The position numbers and the translations under genes are program-made. Shown here piece after piece: positions 13,232 to 25,197 of a stretch of DNA of 64,000 nt. Location: positions 1,674,001 through 1,738,000 of the forward strand of contig JABWDB010000008.1 of the NCBI GenBank assembly GCA_019614645.1, read 5' to 3'. Each line of letters begins with the position of its first letter. Within the stretch, counting starts at the first letter, position 1. The notes below the pieces were generated by a model. It did not search any database. It worked only from the letters and a program-made list of their open reading frames with translations, and was not told where the DNA came from. This stretch comes from Stratiolaelaps scimitus. Taxonomy: Eukaryota > Arthropoda > Arachnida > Mesostigmata > Laelapidae.

Positions 13232-14402
13232 GGCGCTGCGCCACAGTTTTCGAACGAGGAAAAAGAAGATGAACGAATGGGCGAGCGGCTGAACGAACGA
13301 GCCAACGGCAGAAAAGCAGTTAGCGAATACTGACTGTCATAAGGAACGAGACTCCCACGACCTCAGCGGAGAGGTGGCAGCAGCAGCAATGCCTAATACT
13401 ATAGTCCATGTATGTATGCGTGTGTGTGTGTGTGCGTCTGACTGGGTACGTTATACGAAGCGATATAACGCCGGGGCTATGGAGCACCGAGACAAGTATA
13501 GTACCAGCCGCTTCGTAGTTCACCAGACCTCAACAAGATGCGAATTTAGGGCGACGCTAGGACACACACACACATACATACTCGCACAGATCGAGAGAGA
13601 GAGAGAGAGATAGAGGAAGACGGGCAGGAATCCAGGTTGGGGTCTGTCTCCCTCTCTCGGTATTTTTTCTCCGGCTTTGTCGGACAGCCCGAAGGGAGCT
13701 GCTCTGCGCTATGGGGTCGGCCGTCTATGATATCTAACTGGGCGAAGCTGAGATGGCGTGCCACGCCAGCCATCGCCCATAGAGCATCGTGCGTTGTTGA
13801 CGATTGTATACATGTCAGCGCTTGCAGCGGGCATCCACTGCTCGGATCCGTTCTGGAGCATTGCGACAAGCCAAATCTGCTGCTGTTGCAATGGCGTAGG
13901 CGATGCTAGGCCAGCATTATTCGAAGGGAATACATATATACAGTGTAGATACGGCGTTTGTCACCAGGTTGTTGATAACGCTGTAGGAGGCCATGGAGGC
14001 GATGAAGGACGAAAATGAAGAAGAAAAAGCCGATCGAGGCTCAGTGTAAAAACGACCTCAACTCGTTACAAGGTTGTCGTGCGACGTGAGTCGTTATGGA
14101 GGGGGCGGATGACGAACTTCGCGAGGCGGGGGCGATCGGCACTCGCAAACATGCTGTGCGCTTATTTCAATTTCACGCGACCTTGCAAATTACCTCTCTT
14201 CGCGCGGTGCGTGGCGCCTTGCTCAAAGGCAAGGAGGGGTATTTTATTTGCTATTTGTATAATAGAATGATTACACGCGTATTGAGGCCCTTTGAGGCTT
14301 ACGTGACGCAGCGTTTGTGTCGAATTGTGATGCCCATTTCGATCGAGTGGTGACTGGACGGCTGGTCTCGACGCTCAGTTGAATCGGCATTTTTGTCGCT
14401 AC

Positions 14403-14530
14403 AGCCATTTTGTCCGATATGTTCTTCATTAGGACCTCATTAGGTCCACGATATGTTCTTGATTCCTTCGTGGACTTGAGGTCCTACTATCAGATAACTT
14501 TTACATGATAGGCGTAGTTCGCTAGCCGTG
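14403..14530 (+). repeat. Copy 1 of a duplicated hairpin element upstream of SoxB-1
   Basis: This segment of about 128 bp recurs in direct orientation at 17950-18070, on the other side of the SoxB gene. Both copies start with the same CATTTTGTC word and share TGATTC, CTACTATCAGATA and CGCTAGC further on. At 14431-14485 it contains a nested inverted repeat: AGGACCTC then GTCCACGA, a loop, then TCGTGGAC and GAGGTCCT. The arms are complementary in both copies although the DNA between them differs. It could be a small non-autonomous mobile element or a duplicated regulatory or RNA element. Confidence 0.8.
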
Positions 14531-15831
14531 CATGGAGCTTGTCACGAGGTCCGTGTAGAATCAGCAGAATTGTTCGTTCGTAAGTAACGTCCACGGATCT
14601 GCACGCAATCAATTCAAGGTCTCCAATCCCACTCCGGCTCACCTTCGAGTACCGATAGAGATAAACCAAGTATGTACGATCAGACGCAGGGTTTCTACAA
14701 AAAAACAATTGCTGCACAATTTCACGACACGGCTAAAATAACCACAAAGATTCACTAGAGCGGCAGCTCTGCATTACGTACATGTTCTATATGTTGATAC
14801 ATGGCGGCTCACGGTTAATAACGCCACAACGCGTTCGCGACGTCTTAAGCGATGCGACGTTATAAACGGCCAAGTGTAATTTTACATTATTTCCCTCACA
14901 GTGAGAAAAATCCTTGGGGCTTGCATGTTTGGATACGGCAAAGTCATTTGAGTCTTGAATTCTCAATAAGAACCCTTGTCCTTCAGTCCCAGCAGCTTCG
15001 CAGCTCTTCATGGTATGAGTTCGGAGTTGAAATGTTTATGTGCACACAATGCCGGTTTAAATAGAATCATTTCATAAAAGAGTCATTGCTGTTGCGCATT
15101 TTTCACAGGCTCAATAATCGCAAGCGAACGTGATGGACTTACAATACAATGTCTATACATTGGGACCATATTATACTGCTGTATATAGTCTGTGTTCTAA
15201 GTCGTCGCACGGATGAATGACTCGAGGTCTGCATCAAAGGAGGTCACGCGACTTATAGCAACAATTAGACGACAACAATAATTCGATACAAGCTCGACTA
15301 CAGAAACGAGCACGACTCCGCTAGACATCTCTTGCTCGCTCTCTCGATCTCTGTCCCTATACAGTACATGCTTTATTCCACTGTACAAAAGTGCAAAAAT
15401 AGCCCCTTAAATCCCGTTAGTTTGCCATCGAATGACAAAAGTACAATGAACAACAACAAAAAAAGTCCCATACAACAGAGATTTCAACAACATATCAGCC
15501 CGCATAACAGAAAGGTACCTCTATCGCTTTCTTGCTCAACGCGCCGGTCTCGACCAATCTCGACCTCATCGCTCAGGTACAATGTGAGCAGGTAGGTTAG
15601 GCTCTCGTCGAGCTGGTTCGCTACCCATGGTGACTCAGGTTCTCGGTGAAGTGCGCACCAGCCGGTTCTCGTTGGTAGCCTGGTTGCACTCGACCACGAC
15701 CACGAACTCTACCCATTCCGCGAGTCGTGCAGCGGGGAGGAGCTACGGGGGTGACGTCACGGGTTCGAAGCCCCACCTAGGCGCGACAACTTCGCAGGGA
15801 GAGGGAATGAGGTCCTCTCGGCAGTCTCGGT

Positions 15832-15865
15832 TATAAAAGGGAGTCGCTGACTTCAGCATTCATCT
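15832..15865 (+). promoter_or_regulatory. Core promoter of SoxB-1
   Basis: TATAAAAG at 15832-15839 is followed 30 bp later by an initiator-like TCATCT whose A is at 15862. That is the canonical TATA-to-start spacing. It predicts a 5' UTR of about 223 nt before the ATG at 16085. Confidence 0.7.
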
Positions 15866-16084
15866 AACTCATCTAACCTACTGGCTAAGCGACAACAACT
15901 TAACCAGGTACGAGCAACCAGTGGACAAGAAAGCTGAAGCGGACAAGCGTGTGCGAAATCACCGAACTTTGTTAAGCGTTTGCGTTCAATGAGCACCGAG
16001 TAGCGATCGTTTGGTTTGTCCGTGTGGACTAGACACCGACTGCGACACGACGTGCCTTGACCGCCGTAGAGCGTCAACCGTGAA

Positions 16085-17368
16085 ATGATGATGTCGCCGA
16101 TGCAGATGGGGCCTATGGGTCTCATGGGCTCGATGCAGATGGGTCACCTAATGGCCAGCCAGATGTCTCATATGGGACATATGGCGGGCTACCAGCAACA
16201 GCTCAACCAGCAGAACAACAACTCGAGCGGCTCCAGTAATGGTCACGTAGCAAATGTCACCGGTGGCCAGCACTTGTCGCAGGGTGCTGGTGTCATGGCG
16301 TTTCCAGGTGGTCCCATCCAGTCATCAAGTCAGGATCAGCTCGCGCCTGTGATAGCAGCAGCAGCAGCATCATCGCCACTCGCCTACGACATTTCGGAAG
16401 ATAGTGCGCCCTCATCGCCCGCGAACAACAGCTTAAGTGTCACGTCCAGTGCGTCTTCACCCTCGCTAGGTCCCCATAGCCAGTTTGTCGGGTCGTCACG
16501 CCGTGGTCCGGACCATATCCGACGTCCGATGAACGCCTTCATGGTGTGGTCACGCGCTCAGCGACGTAAGATAGCTCTGGAAAATCCGAAGATGCACAAC
16601 AGCGAGATCTCCCGACGTCTCGGCTCCGAGTGGAAGGCCTTGAGCGAGGAGCAGAAGAGGCCGTTTATTGATGAGGCCAAACGCCTGCGCGAGCAGCACA
16701 TGCGCGACCACCCCGAGTACAAGTACCGCCCTCGGCGCAAGCCAAAACCGGCGACTCCAACGACCCCGCCGCTTGGCGTTGGAGCGCCCCACATGGCCGG
16801 CCAGCTCACCCACCACGGCAACCACGTCAGCGCCAGCAACAACAATCAGCCAGGCTTCCCTAACGCCAACGACATTGGCGGTATGACGACGAAACAGCAG
16901 GACGTCATGTCACAGATACAGAACAGCCCCTATAACCCGTTCACCTTGCCGTATATGAACTACATTGGCAGCCAGTTCAACGCCAACTCGTCCATGCGTT
17001 CTCCAGAGTCGGCCTACTCGTCCTCGGATGAGGTCAAGGAGTCGTCATTATCCCCTCCGCCGGTTCACTCCTCGACCAGCTCCTCGATTGTCTCGTCACA
17101 GGACAACAACAACAGCAACAACAATAACAATAATAACAACAACAATAAGACGCAGCGAAAGGAGTCGATTTACTCACTCTACGCGCAATCGTCAACTAGC
17201 CCGATCTCGGCACAGGATAGCAAAACGAACCTGAAGGACTCGCTGTACTCAATCTACGCGCAGTCGGTGAACCCGACTGTGATGGGGTCGTACCCATCCG
17301 TAGGCTCAATGGGCTACCTGCCCGGCTACACGGGCTACTCAAACGCCTCCTCCTACGATTACGCCTAA
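16085..17368 (+). CDS. SoxB: SoxB-group HMG-box transcription factor (SoxB-1)
   Basis: A nuclear DNA-binding regulator. SoxB proteins bend DNA at CATTGT-like sites and act in neural specification and, in arthropods, segmentation. The intronless ORF encodes 427 residues. The HMG box spans about residues 143-221, with [18 protein letters not shown], the invariant PKMHNSEIS and the closing [12 protein letters not shown] basic tail. That combination places it in group B. Arg-Arg before PMNAF and the Glu-Gln-His-Met-Arg-Asp stretch leave the subgroup (Sox21b/B2, Dichaete or SoxN) undecided by eye. The N-terminus is strikingly Met-rich (about residues 1-40), followed by Ser/Gln-rich DNA, an Asn run at about 342-355 and a Tyr-rich C-terminus. 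The chosen start is the first of three ATGs and is matched by the paralogue. It converges with the paralogue at 29819-30925. A strong core promoter lies 223 bp upstream. Confidence 0.97.
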   Translation: MMMSPMQMGPMGLMGSMQMGHLMASQMSHMGHMAGYQQQLNQQNNNSSGSSNGHVANVTGGQHLSQGAGVMAFPGGPIQSSSQDQLAPVIAAAAASSPLAYDISEDSAPSSPANNSLSVTSSASSPSLGPHSQFVGSSRRGPDHIRRPMNAFMVWSRAQRRKIALENPKMHNSEISRRLGSEWKALSEEQKRPFIDEAKRLREQHMRDHPEYKYRPRRKPKPATPTTPPLGVGAPHMAGQLTHHGNHVSASNNNQPGFPNANDIGGMTTKQQDVMSQIQNSPYNPFTLPYMNYIGSQFNANSSMRSPESAYSSSDEVKESSLSPPPVHSSTSSSIVSSQDNNNSNNNNNNNNNNKTQRKESIYSLYAQSSTSPISAQDSKTNLKDSLYSIYAQSVNPTVMGSYPSVGSMGYLPGYTGYSNASSYDYA

Positions 17369-17832
17369 AGATATTAATGAAGCAGACCTTATCGATGCAG
17401 GCCAGGAGTTGTCAGCTGATCCGGGCCGTGTTGGCCAGATATCAGATATCATCAGTCAGGTAGATAGAATCGGTCTACGTTGAATCAAAAAGCAGAGTCT
17501 GGAGTAACAGTAACCCAGTGAGCAATATCTGTTGCCTTAAAGTCAACTAATTGAGGAAGCGTTCGACTTTGTAGAAATTACATTGTATTCTTTTATCCAA
17601 TCAAGGAACAATTACTAGAGATTTCGCCAGATTGAAAGATTCACCTGAGAGCGAACGCTTCCTCATGCCATCATAGTACATAGATGTGTATGTAGACGTC
17701 CAGCAATTGAGTATCGTGCGAATAGCGATAATTAGTTCGGCTATCTGTGTAATTTATTCTTGTAGCATAAATTGATACCGCGTAACAATAACCGGCTACA
17801 CAGCACTTACCAAAATGTACATAGTATGCTTA

Positions 17833-17838
17833 AATAAA
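17833..17838 (+). terminator. Poly(A) signal of SoxB-1
   Basis: AATAAA about 465 bp downstream of the SoxB-1 stop codon, the first canonical hexamer on this strand. It predicts a 3' UTR of about 0.5 kb. Confidence 0.65.
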
Positions 17839-17949
17839 AAAGAAAGTGCTCTACTTACGACACATATTTTTGACGGACAAAACTGCGACTCGTCACTGTC
17901 TATATAGGTATACGATGATTTTATTTAGCTCAATTTAGCCTTTTTTTTT

Positions 17950-18070
17950 AGCCATTTTGTCGGATATATTTTTCATTAGGGCCTCAAGTCCACGATGTGT
18001 TCTTGATTCGTGGACTCGATGTCCTACTATCAGATAGCTTTCACATGATACATGTAGCTCGCTAGCTGTA
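17950..18070 (+). repeat. Copy 2 of the duplicated hairpin element, downstream of SoxB-1
   Basis: Direct copy of the element at 14403-14530. The nested inverted repeat lies at 17978-18025: AGGGCCTC, GTCCACGA, a 12-nt loop TGTGTTCTTGAT, TCGTGGAC, GATGTCCT. The inner 8-bp arms are identical to copy 1. The loop keeps GTTCTTGATT. The outer arms differ but remain mostly pairable. It starts just past the SoxB-1 poly(A) site. Confidence 0.8.
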
Positions 18071-20566
18071 TAGCGAAAACTCGTGGAAGGGCGCGAAGAA
18101 CTACGGACGCCATCGTCCTTTAAGGCCAGCCTGTGCGCCTGTCTGTCCATCATCATAGGGCATCGTGCGCCGATGCAGTTTCCATCGTAAGTTTTGTTCA
18201 CAAGTGATTTTCTCACCGGTTCGGCTTCCGCCATAGCCGCTTATGCATGCATATAGCATATATCTAAGAGACGAGGCAAATCAAGAGTTATCAACATCGC
18301 ACAAAAACCTACCCACCTAACACACAGACACATGCACAATTGACCAGATCTACGTCGGATTCTTCTGCTACCTATGGGACGTACTCGATGACGTTAGATT
18401 TGCCCGCTGGCTCACTCACTCACCCGCCCGCCCGTCCGCCCTGCCGGTCGCAAGCGAAAAACTGCCAACCAGGGACACTGCTAAGCAGGGAGCCGCACTT
18501 CTGTTCTGCTCAGCCTGTAGCGCCATCTATGGCCGACCGCTAAACGATTGGCATCACGTTGTGTTTACGTTGACGATCTTTTTTTTCGCAGCGCCAGTAA
18601 CATCAGTGTTCGCAGTGGACCACGCAGTAGAGCGAACGATTTTGCTGCTGTTTAGTGCCGGCGGTGGTGGCCGTGCTCGTGTTGTGCGTTTAGTCGTGTG
18701 TTCAAACGTGAGTATCTGCCGACCTGCGAGAATACGTAGCATCTCGCGGGGAATACACAGCCGCGCTGTGAGCTCCTTCGGTCGGTTGACGAAGGATCCT
18801 GACGCTGATCTGGAAGCGATGACGCCAACGATGGGTACCACTCCGTAATTCACTATATATCCTATCCGGCCGGAATTAAACGTTCGCCCCAGAAACGTAC
18901 GTGTGGTACGCAAAGAGACTAGCAGGCAAAGGTTGGCTGTCCAGCTGATCGAGAGAAAAGAAATAGAGATTCCCGAGAAAAGATGATGGCGGGTGGGAGG
19001 GTATTTCGAGTGTTTTCAAGCGAGTGTACTTACATAAGTGTCAAGGGCATCTAGCTCGAAATTGGATGCATACTCAGCTTGGTATTTGTTTAGAGTTTGT
19101 ATCAGTGTGCAGAGAGCTGGCCAGGTGATTGCCGTTTGTGTGGATACAAATCCACATGATATTTGCTATAACCGCCCAGTGATATATTGAACGGTATTGG
19201 CTAGAGCAAATAGTTATCAAGGTTTACACAATTCGCTGAGAGGAATGAGCTACCTCTGAGAAGTCACATAGCAAAAACAACATTGCGATTAGCAACATGA
19301 TCAGTAAAGGTATGTCTATCTTCTTGTAGCAAATATTGTTTATTCTATATCAAATAAGAGCAACTAAGCGAACATATCTCGGGTCGCTTACTTAATGTTC
19401 ATGTATGTGAATAATATGACCTCGGTGTATGGCAGACCATATACCTAACTTATATTTTGTAATTCCTGATAAATTACACTTGCAAGACAAGGCAATATTA
19501 ATTAGACAACGTCATACTTAATTACGATGTTCGCTGCCGGTGCAGCTACAATTTTGTAGTTAGTTTTGTTTTCGAGATTTTCAACTCATCAACATTCATC
19601 TGGCTAAATTTAGAACACCCACCTATACCAAGGTAGAGTCGGTGACGCCCACCCATAATTCTCTCTTGTTTCATATTCCGCCCGTTGTTCAACTAAGACT
19701 TCGCCGAATAACTAACACAACCGAATGTTCCATTTCACTATAATGCTACTGGGAGCATTTTTAAGAGCAACTCAGAGAATACGTTTATTTTAAGAAGTAT
19801 TATCTTGTTTTCCTTATACGCGAACGCCTTCGGCTAAATGATAGGTGCTGTACTACGTTAGCAAGATGGCCGACTGTGGTTGCAAATTCCAAAAGAAAAA
19901 TAACATCAAACCACAACACAATAACAGATATCCAACTCATGTTAATGTTGCTGCGCGCAGCCGCAGTTGGTTTAGCATGCTGTGGACTGCACAAGTGTTG
20001 TGGACTATTGGATTATGAGAAACGATAACATTGGATACTTCTTACCGCCGGCGACGGTGGCCGCTCTGAATGATGATCCCTCGATGCGCGTTGGACTCTA
20101 TCGATCACATCGGTGTCATCTATCAACCGCCGTAGTGATATGCGGTCTCCGTCAGGGCGCACATCACCCATGTTACACTGCCGTCAGCTGGCTCATTCGT
20201 CGTGACCGCATTAACTGTCTATAGCGAATCTATCAGCACACGAATACAGTAATCTTATCAAACCTTTGGCCAGCAAGGGCAAGAGATCTATATAACGGTA
20301 TACCCGTATCCAGTATTTAGCCTGTTGTGTACAATTTTCAATATTTGTACGGCAATCTGCAATATTTGTACGACAGTCGAGTACGGCTAAGCAAAATGTA
20401 TAGTGGAGGGGCGTATGTCCATCAATGTCTTTATTTATGCCTTCATTCGTCTGGAGATCCTTGATCATCTCTGTAGCACTCTACTGGTCAGCAGGCTGGT
20501 GATTCGTCTTCGTAAATTGTCTACGCTCTGGGAGTCCAGCCACATCCCCTTGGGCCCCAGAAATAC

Positions 20567-20568
<2 letters not shown>

Positions 20569-20598
<30 letters not shown>
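20569..20598. repeat. (AT)15 microsatellite
   Basis: A pure AT dinucleotide tract, intergenic. Confidence 0.95.
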
Positions 20599-20603
<5 letters not shown>

Positions 20604-22436
20604 GGCAGACAGCTTGTAGAATCGTCGTGATCGATTTCCATCGAAACACCTACTACTACGATTACTGCTGACGGAGTGGTGTAATGTACGGAACATCCCT
20701 CTTGTCGGCAATCCGCCCGAAAGTTATTAGAATCGTCACAGGGCATGCTGTGGACCGGCTGAACAAAAACACTCCAAGACTCTCCGCTGAGCAATAGTCA
20801 GCAAGGGTGACTCGACTACAACGCGCCTAGTGTATGAACTGGTGACATTGTTGCGTTCCATGAGAACGCTGATGTCGACAACGACGACGACGGTGAATGG
20901 ATTGAGGGCTCATGTCATCATGAAGCATCATCACCGGCCCGACATCACCAACTGGCCACAACCGATCGCGCCGCGTTCACGGGCGTTTATGGTACAATCG
21001 CAATATCGCCGCACGTCGCTGGCTTCAGATCCGACAAATCTAACTCAGATCCATTGGCTGAGCGACAGCAGCAGCAGCAGCGCTTGCTTTCGAAGTGCAC
21101 GCGCGATTATTTGGCGCGGATTGCAGCAGCGCGATGATCGCGTCGCGTCGCGTCGTCGGATTCGATCGCGCGGATACCGACGTAACTCTCGCGCCATTTC
21201 ATTTTTCGCGCCTGTTCGCTGCCATGTGAACTTGTGCCACCTCCGCCGGCCGTCATCGCAGTAGGAGCTGTCACTAGACGTACCTGCAATCTAAGCTAGA
21301 CCCCTTTCCCCACAAATGGTTGTGGCCTGCCTACTTCTGCATCAGCGCGATATCTCTGTCTCAGTTGTGTCGGCTAATAGTGAAGCCAGTGAAGGCTGCT
21401 GCTGCTGCGGACTCGTGATGCGGCGCAGCCTTGCCATTGTACAACTACGGACTGAACGACTGGCCGTGCGTGCCGGTCTGCCTGGCAGACGTCTGCATGA
21501 AACCGCTGCTGTTAGCATCAGCGTCGAACGCTACCGTCCGACGCCGTCGCAGCCGCTGTTCTGGCCCTGGAGGGCCCTTTCGCGGCGCGAGCTGCGCGGC
21601 CCTGCGCGATGAGAGTCGGCGACGGCGGCGCCCCAACCGCATCTGTCGGCCCTAGCAGTGATGCAGTTTTGCTGTTAAACCGTCGGCGGCTGTCGTTCTT
21701 ACCGCCGCGAGCAGCAGCCCGCCACCGCCCTGCGCACTGTGTCGCGCCAAGGCTCCACCGCGACGGAGCGGCCTCTCTGTCCCTTCCACAGTGCGGGCGC
21801 CGCCGCAGCCGCCGCCACCGTGGTTGTTGCTGCCAACGCCATTGTCGCCGTAGCTGTTAGTATTATTGCTGTTGCTGCCGCTAGAATGCAGCGCTGTGCA
21901 CGGGTTCGTCATCTAACCACTGCCATCGGTGCCACTGTAACTGCTGCGTGGTTGGCCACCCATTCAGTTGCGATGTCTGTTGCGTTCGCATAGATAGACG
22001 GCCAAGTGCTGTGAGCGGCATCCGACTCGCTCTCAAACATCAGGCCAACTGAAGCCAGCCAATAAGCACTGCAGTAGAAGATCAAAACAGCGTGTTTTGC
22101 CTCATGTGAACTAGTGACTAGCGTGGATACTACGTGAGCTGCTCTTGCCCAGAGCGCCCTTGACTTGCACGATACCCTAATAGAATCACGTTTGCAAATT
22201 CGAGGCGCCAGACCACCTCGGCCGGTGTGAGTGCATTTAGCGAGGATATGAGGTGCGCGCATTGTCTCCGCGTGTGTCGATGTCCACTTGCCCAGATGAA
22301 CGGGTGGCTTCGATTGGTGATGATATTGTACGCGGAATTTCCTATTTCGTAATTTCCCGTGCTATCGGCCCCCGCCGGTCCTCTCCGCTAACTCGATCAT
22401 CATCGCGGCTCGTGGTATTCCATAATATATTGCTGG

Positions 22437-22437
<1 letters not shown>

Positions 22438-22476
<39 letters not shown>
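22438..22476. repeat. (TAA)13 microsatellite
   Basis: A pure trinucleotide tract of 39 bp. It produces Asn or Tyr runs in accidental frames. Confidence 0.95.
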
Positions 22477-24139
22477 GAATGTACTAAGAGCCCGCAGGCT
22501 GTCAGCGGCCTGTTGCCACTGTGGGTGATTGTTTCATCGACGAAATTAGACGCAAACAAGTAAGCAAGCGCAGGGAGAGGGTACTAAACACAGATTCGTC
22601 TCGCGCACGTCGTCATAAGGCGAACGCCACCTCGAAACGCAAATCGTGGCGAGAACGAGAAGGGGGGGGGGGATGCTTTGAATCAGGCGGGATGAAGCCG
22701 AGCGTCTAACAAGCACAGACTAGTGTGCCACTGCGGCGGGTAATAAATATGATGGTGGCCATCTGGCGACGAACGACTAAACTTGGCCGAACCGCGAAAA
22801 TTCTGCGCGAGGGCAAAGATATCGATAAGAATTGAGAGATGACGGTGCTGGTAGCTGGTAGTTACGCTGTCCCAATGCGAATTAACCGGCAGTTTATGTA
22901 CAGTTTATATTATTGTATGCACCCATCCCGTCGTGCTGGCTCTGGTGGATAGGCGCTTCGTGCGCAGGCACTGTCGAATGGATTAGAACATATCGTAAGG
23001 TGACTTTAAGAGTGGTTCTTTTGCAAGGAATAACTGAATAATTATATCACAAACTCCTTTAGGCTTCGTGTAGAACTTCAAGTGGGATCGATTTCGCTTA
23101 TGGAATTATCAACTGGATGACGATTGAACTGCTGAGAACAGGATACGGGTCGAAGGGGTCTAAGAAGCTGAGGTGTGTTAATCAACACAATGTTATTGTT
23201 ATATTCCGGAGGTTGAAGGGTTTTTTTGACGAGCCCCCCTCTTACAAAACCTATCGGGACACGACAGGTTAACTCGTTGTGTTGGTTATCATTGCGAAGC
23301 CCTTACCTGCGATCTGCTTGTTGATGAACTACAGTGTCCGAAATACTCAATAATCGTCCAGATGGAAATGATGCATACATGCCCCTTAACACTCTCGACG
23401 AATACATTGGACTATTGCTTCATTGGCCAAGAAACCAGATATCGTATAAGTATCATTCCCTACCGCCTACTAGCTGCATAAATCCTTACTATATAAATAT
23501 AGCCCATTGATTTTTAGCTGTGTATATCATGCGGCCAAAGTTGAACTTGATATAACACGATGTATTTCATTCTGGCTTCGTTGGCTAAAAAAGAGATCTT
23601 TCGGTTTGTAAACTAGAAAAAAATTGCTGTGACGGTAACAACCAGTCGATCTGATTAGATGTCCTTGATGGGACGAAGTGGTCCCTCCCAATAAGTTATT
23701 CAGCACAGTAGCTGCGGTTGATCGGCTCGAACGTATTATTTAATAATACAAGGTTCACATATTTTATTCCCTAAACGTTAATCACCTTTTCAAGGGCGGA
23801 GTTCGCTCGTACCGAAGTGATTTAATTACCTGACATGTGACCGGATTATACCAGTAGATATAGTAAACAAGTACCGCCCCCCCCAAATCTCTGGAAATAA
23901 TTCCTAATTGTTGTATGTTTGTATAAATAATATAGCAGCTTAGATATATGGCAATCATCCAAGCCAGTAAAACACTTCGTTGCGAAACTGTATTATAGGG
24001 AATTTGAAATTAGCAACATACACAGCGAGCTAGAGTATCAAATAGCAATCGTCACAGCCAGCTGAATTTTCATGAGACCTTGTTATTCTGTATGTTGAGA
24101 CAATGATGCCTGTTCGAGTGCACATTCTCCGTTAACAAG

Positions 24140-24191
24140 TCAGTAACCAAATTTGCTAAAAATTGTGTCAGTAACGAAAAATGTCAGTAAC
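24140..24191. repeat. Short degenerate tandem repeat
   Basis: TCAGTAAC occurs three times within 52 bp (24140, 24168 and 24184), each followed by an A-rich stretch. This looks like a decayed short tandem array. Confidence 0.5.
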
Positions 24192-24877
24192 CAGAATGCT
24201 AGAAATGTGCTATAATTTAAACATTTTGCTGTGCGTCCCGTCGCACGCCATATAAATTAGGCACAACCTCAGTCATGTAATAACAATTATCATATGCATG
24301 TAGGAGCGGCGCAGGGTCAGATCAATCTTTTGAGGGTGAATTGGTATTCGAGGAATGATGATGATGTTGTTATGAACGGCGATTTTCCACCGACATTTCG
24401 GTCTATGCTTAGGCCTAGTGATGGCATTACGCAATATCGCAGACGGACTCATCGGTCCACTTGGACACAGCTGTTTCGGTTGACTAGCTTCGTTCCAATG
24501 CAAGTACTACCCGATTTCGAGCTCTGAACGATATTGGCTAAACGATCAGATAATGATCGCATAAACGCGATAACCGGCCGTGCTGGGCAACCGTCCCATT
24601 GAATTATGTTGTTTCAATCGTTGAGGAAGACAGACAACGCGCATATCGCGTTAACTAATTTTATTAATTAATTAATCCTAATCAAATACGGTGAGATAAA
24701 GTTGAATTGAGCCCTATGCGATTCGCACTGCCATCCGAAAAGAGTTCAAACTGCAACTACCTTTGATTCTCGCAAAAGGAGCAGTGCGTGATACGATATA
24801 TACGAATCTGCTCATGTGGTGCTAACGGAGGTACCGTGGACGGTACCGACCCGACACAATTTCAGATAAAATTGACC

Positions 24878-24908
24878 GCAGGACGTCTCTTGGCAGGGCG
24901 TCTCTTAG
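24878..24908. repeat. 15-bp tandem duplication
   Basis: Two adjacent copies of GCAGGRCGTCTCTT. No flanking gene is seen. Confidence 0.6.
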
Positions 24909-25125
24909 ACCGCACGTTCAAATCCTGCCGCCGCAGCCGCCGCCTCAAGGATTTGTGAATCTGTGAATCTCGATAGGCAGTCTATCACGTATCTGTTCAA
25001 TTTGTTGACGACAGACGAAGAAGTTGCCACAAGCGATCCTGCTATCGCATGGTGATCTTGTACGACAGATAGTTACCAAGCAACAACGATACGTTCGCCA
25101 GAGAAGAGCCAAGCAAAGGCGAAAC

Positions 25126-25126
25126 T

Positions 25127-25195
<69 letters not shown>
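25126..25195. repeat. Long (AT)n microsatellite
   Basis: About 70 bp of almost pure AT dinucleotides, the longest such tract in the window and likely polymorphic. Confidence 0.95.

Positions 25196-25197
<2 letters not shown>

Noticed and set aside
15765..15790. tRNA-like GGGTTCGAAGCCCC upstream of SoxB-1
   Set aside because: No T-stem pairing and no cloverleaf. It sits in the SoxB-1 promoter region.
16550..16886. Antisense and shifted frames within the SoxB HMG box
   Set aside because: Shadows of the real, highly biased coding sequence.
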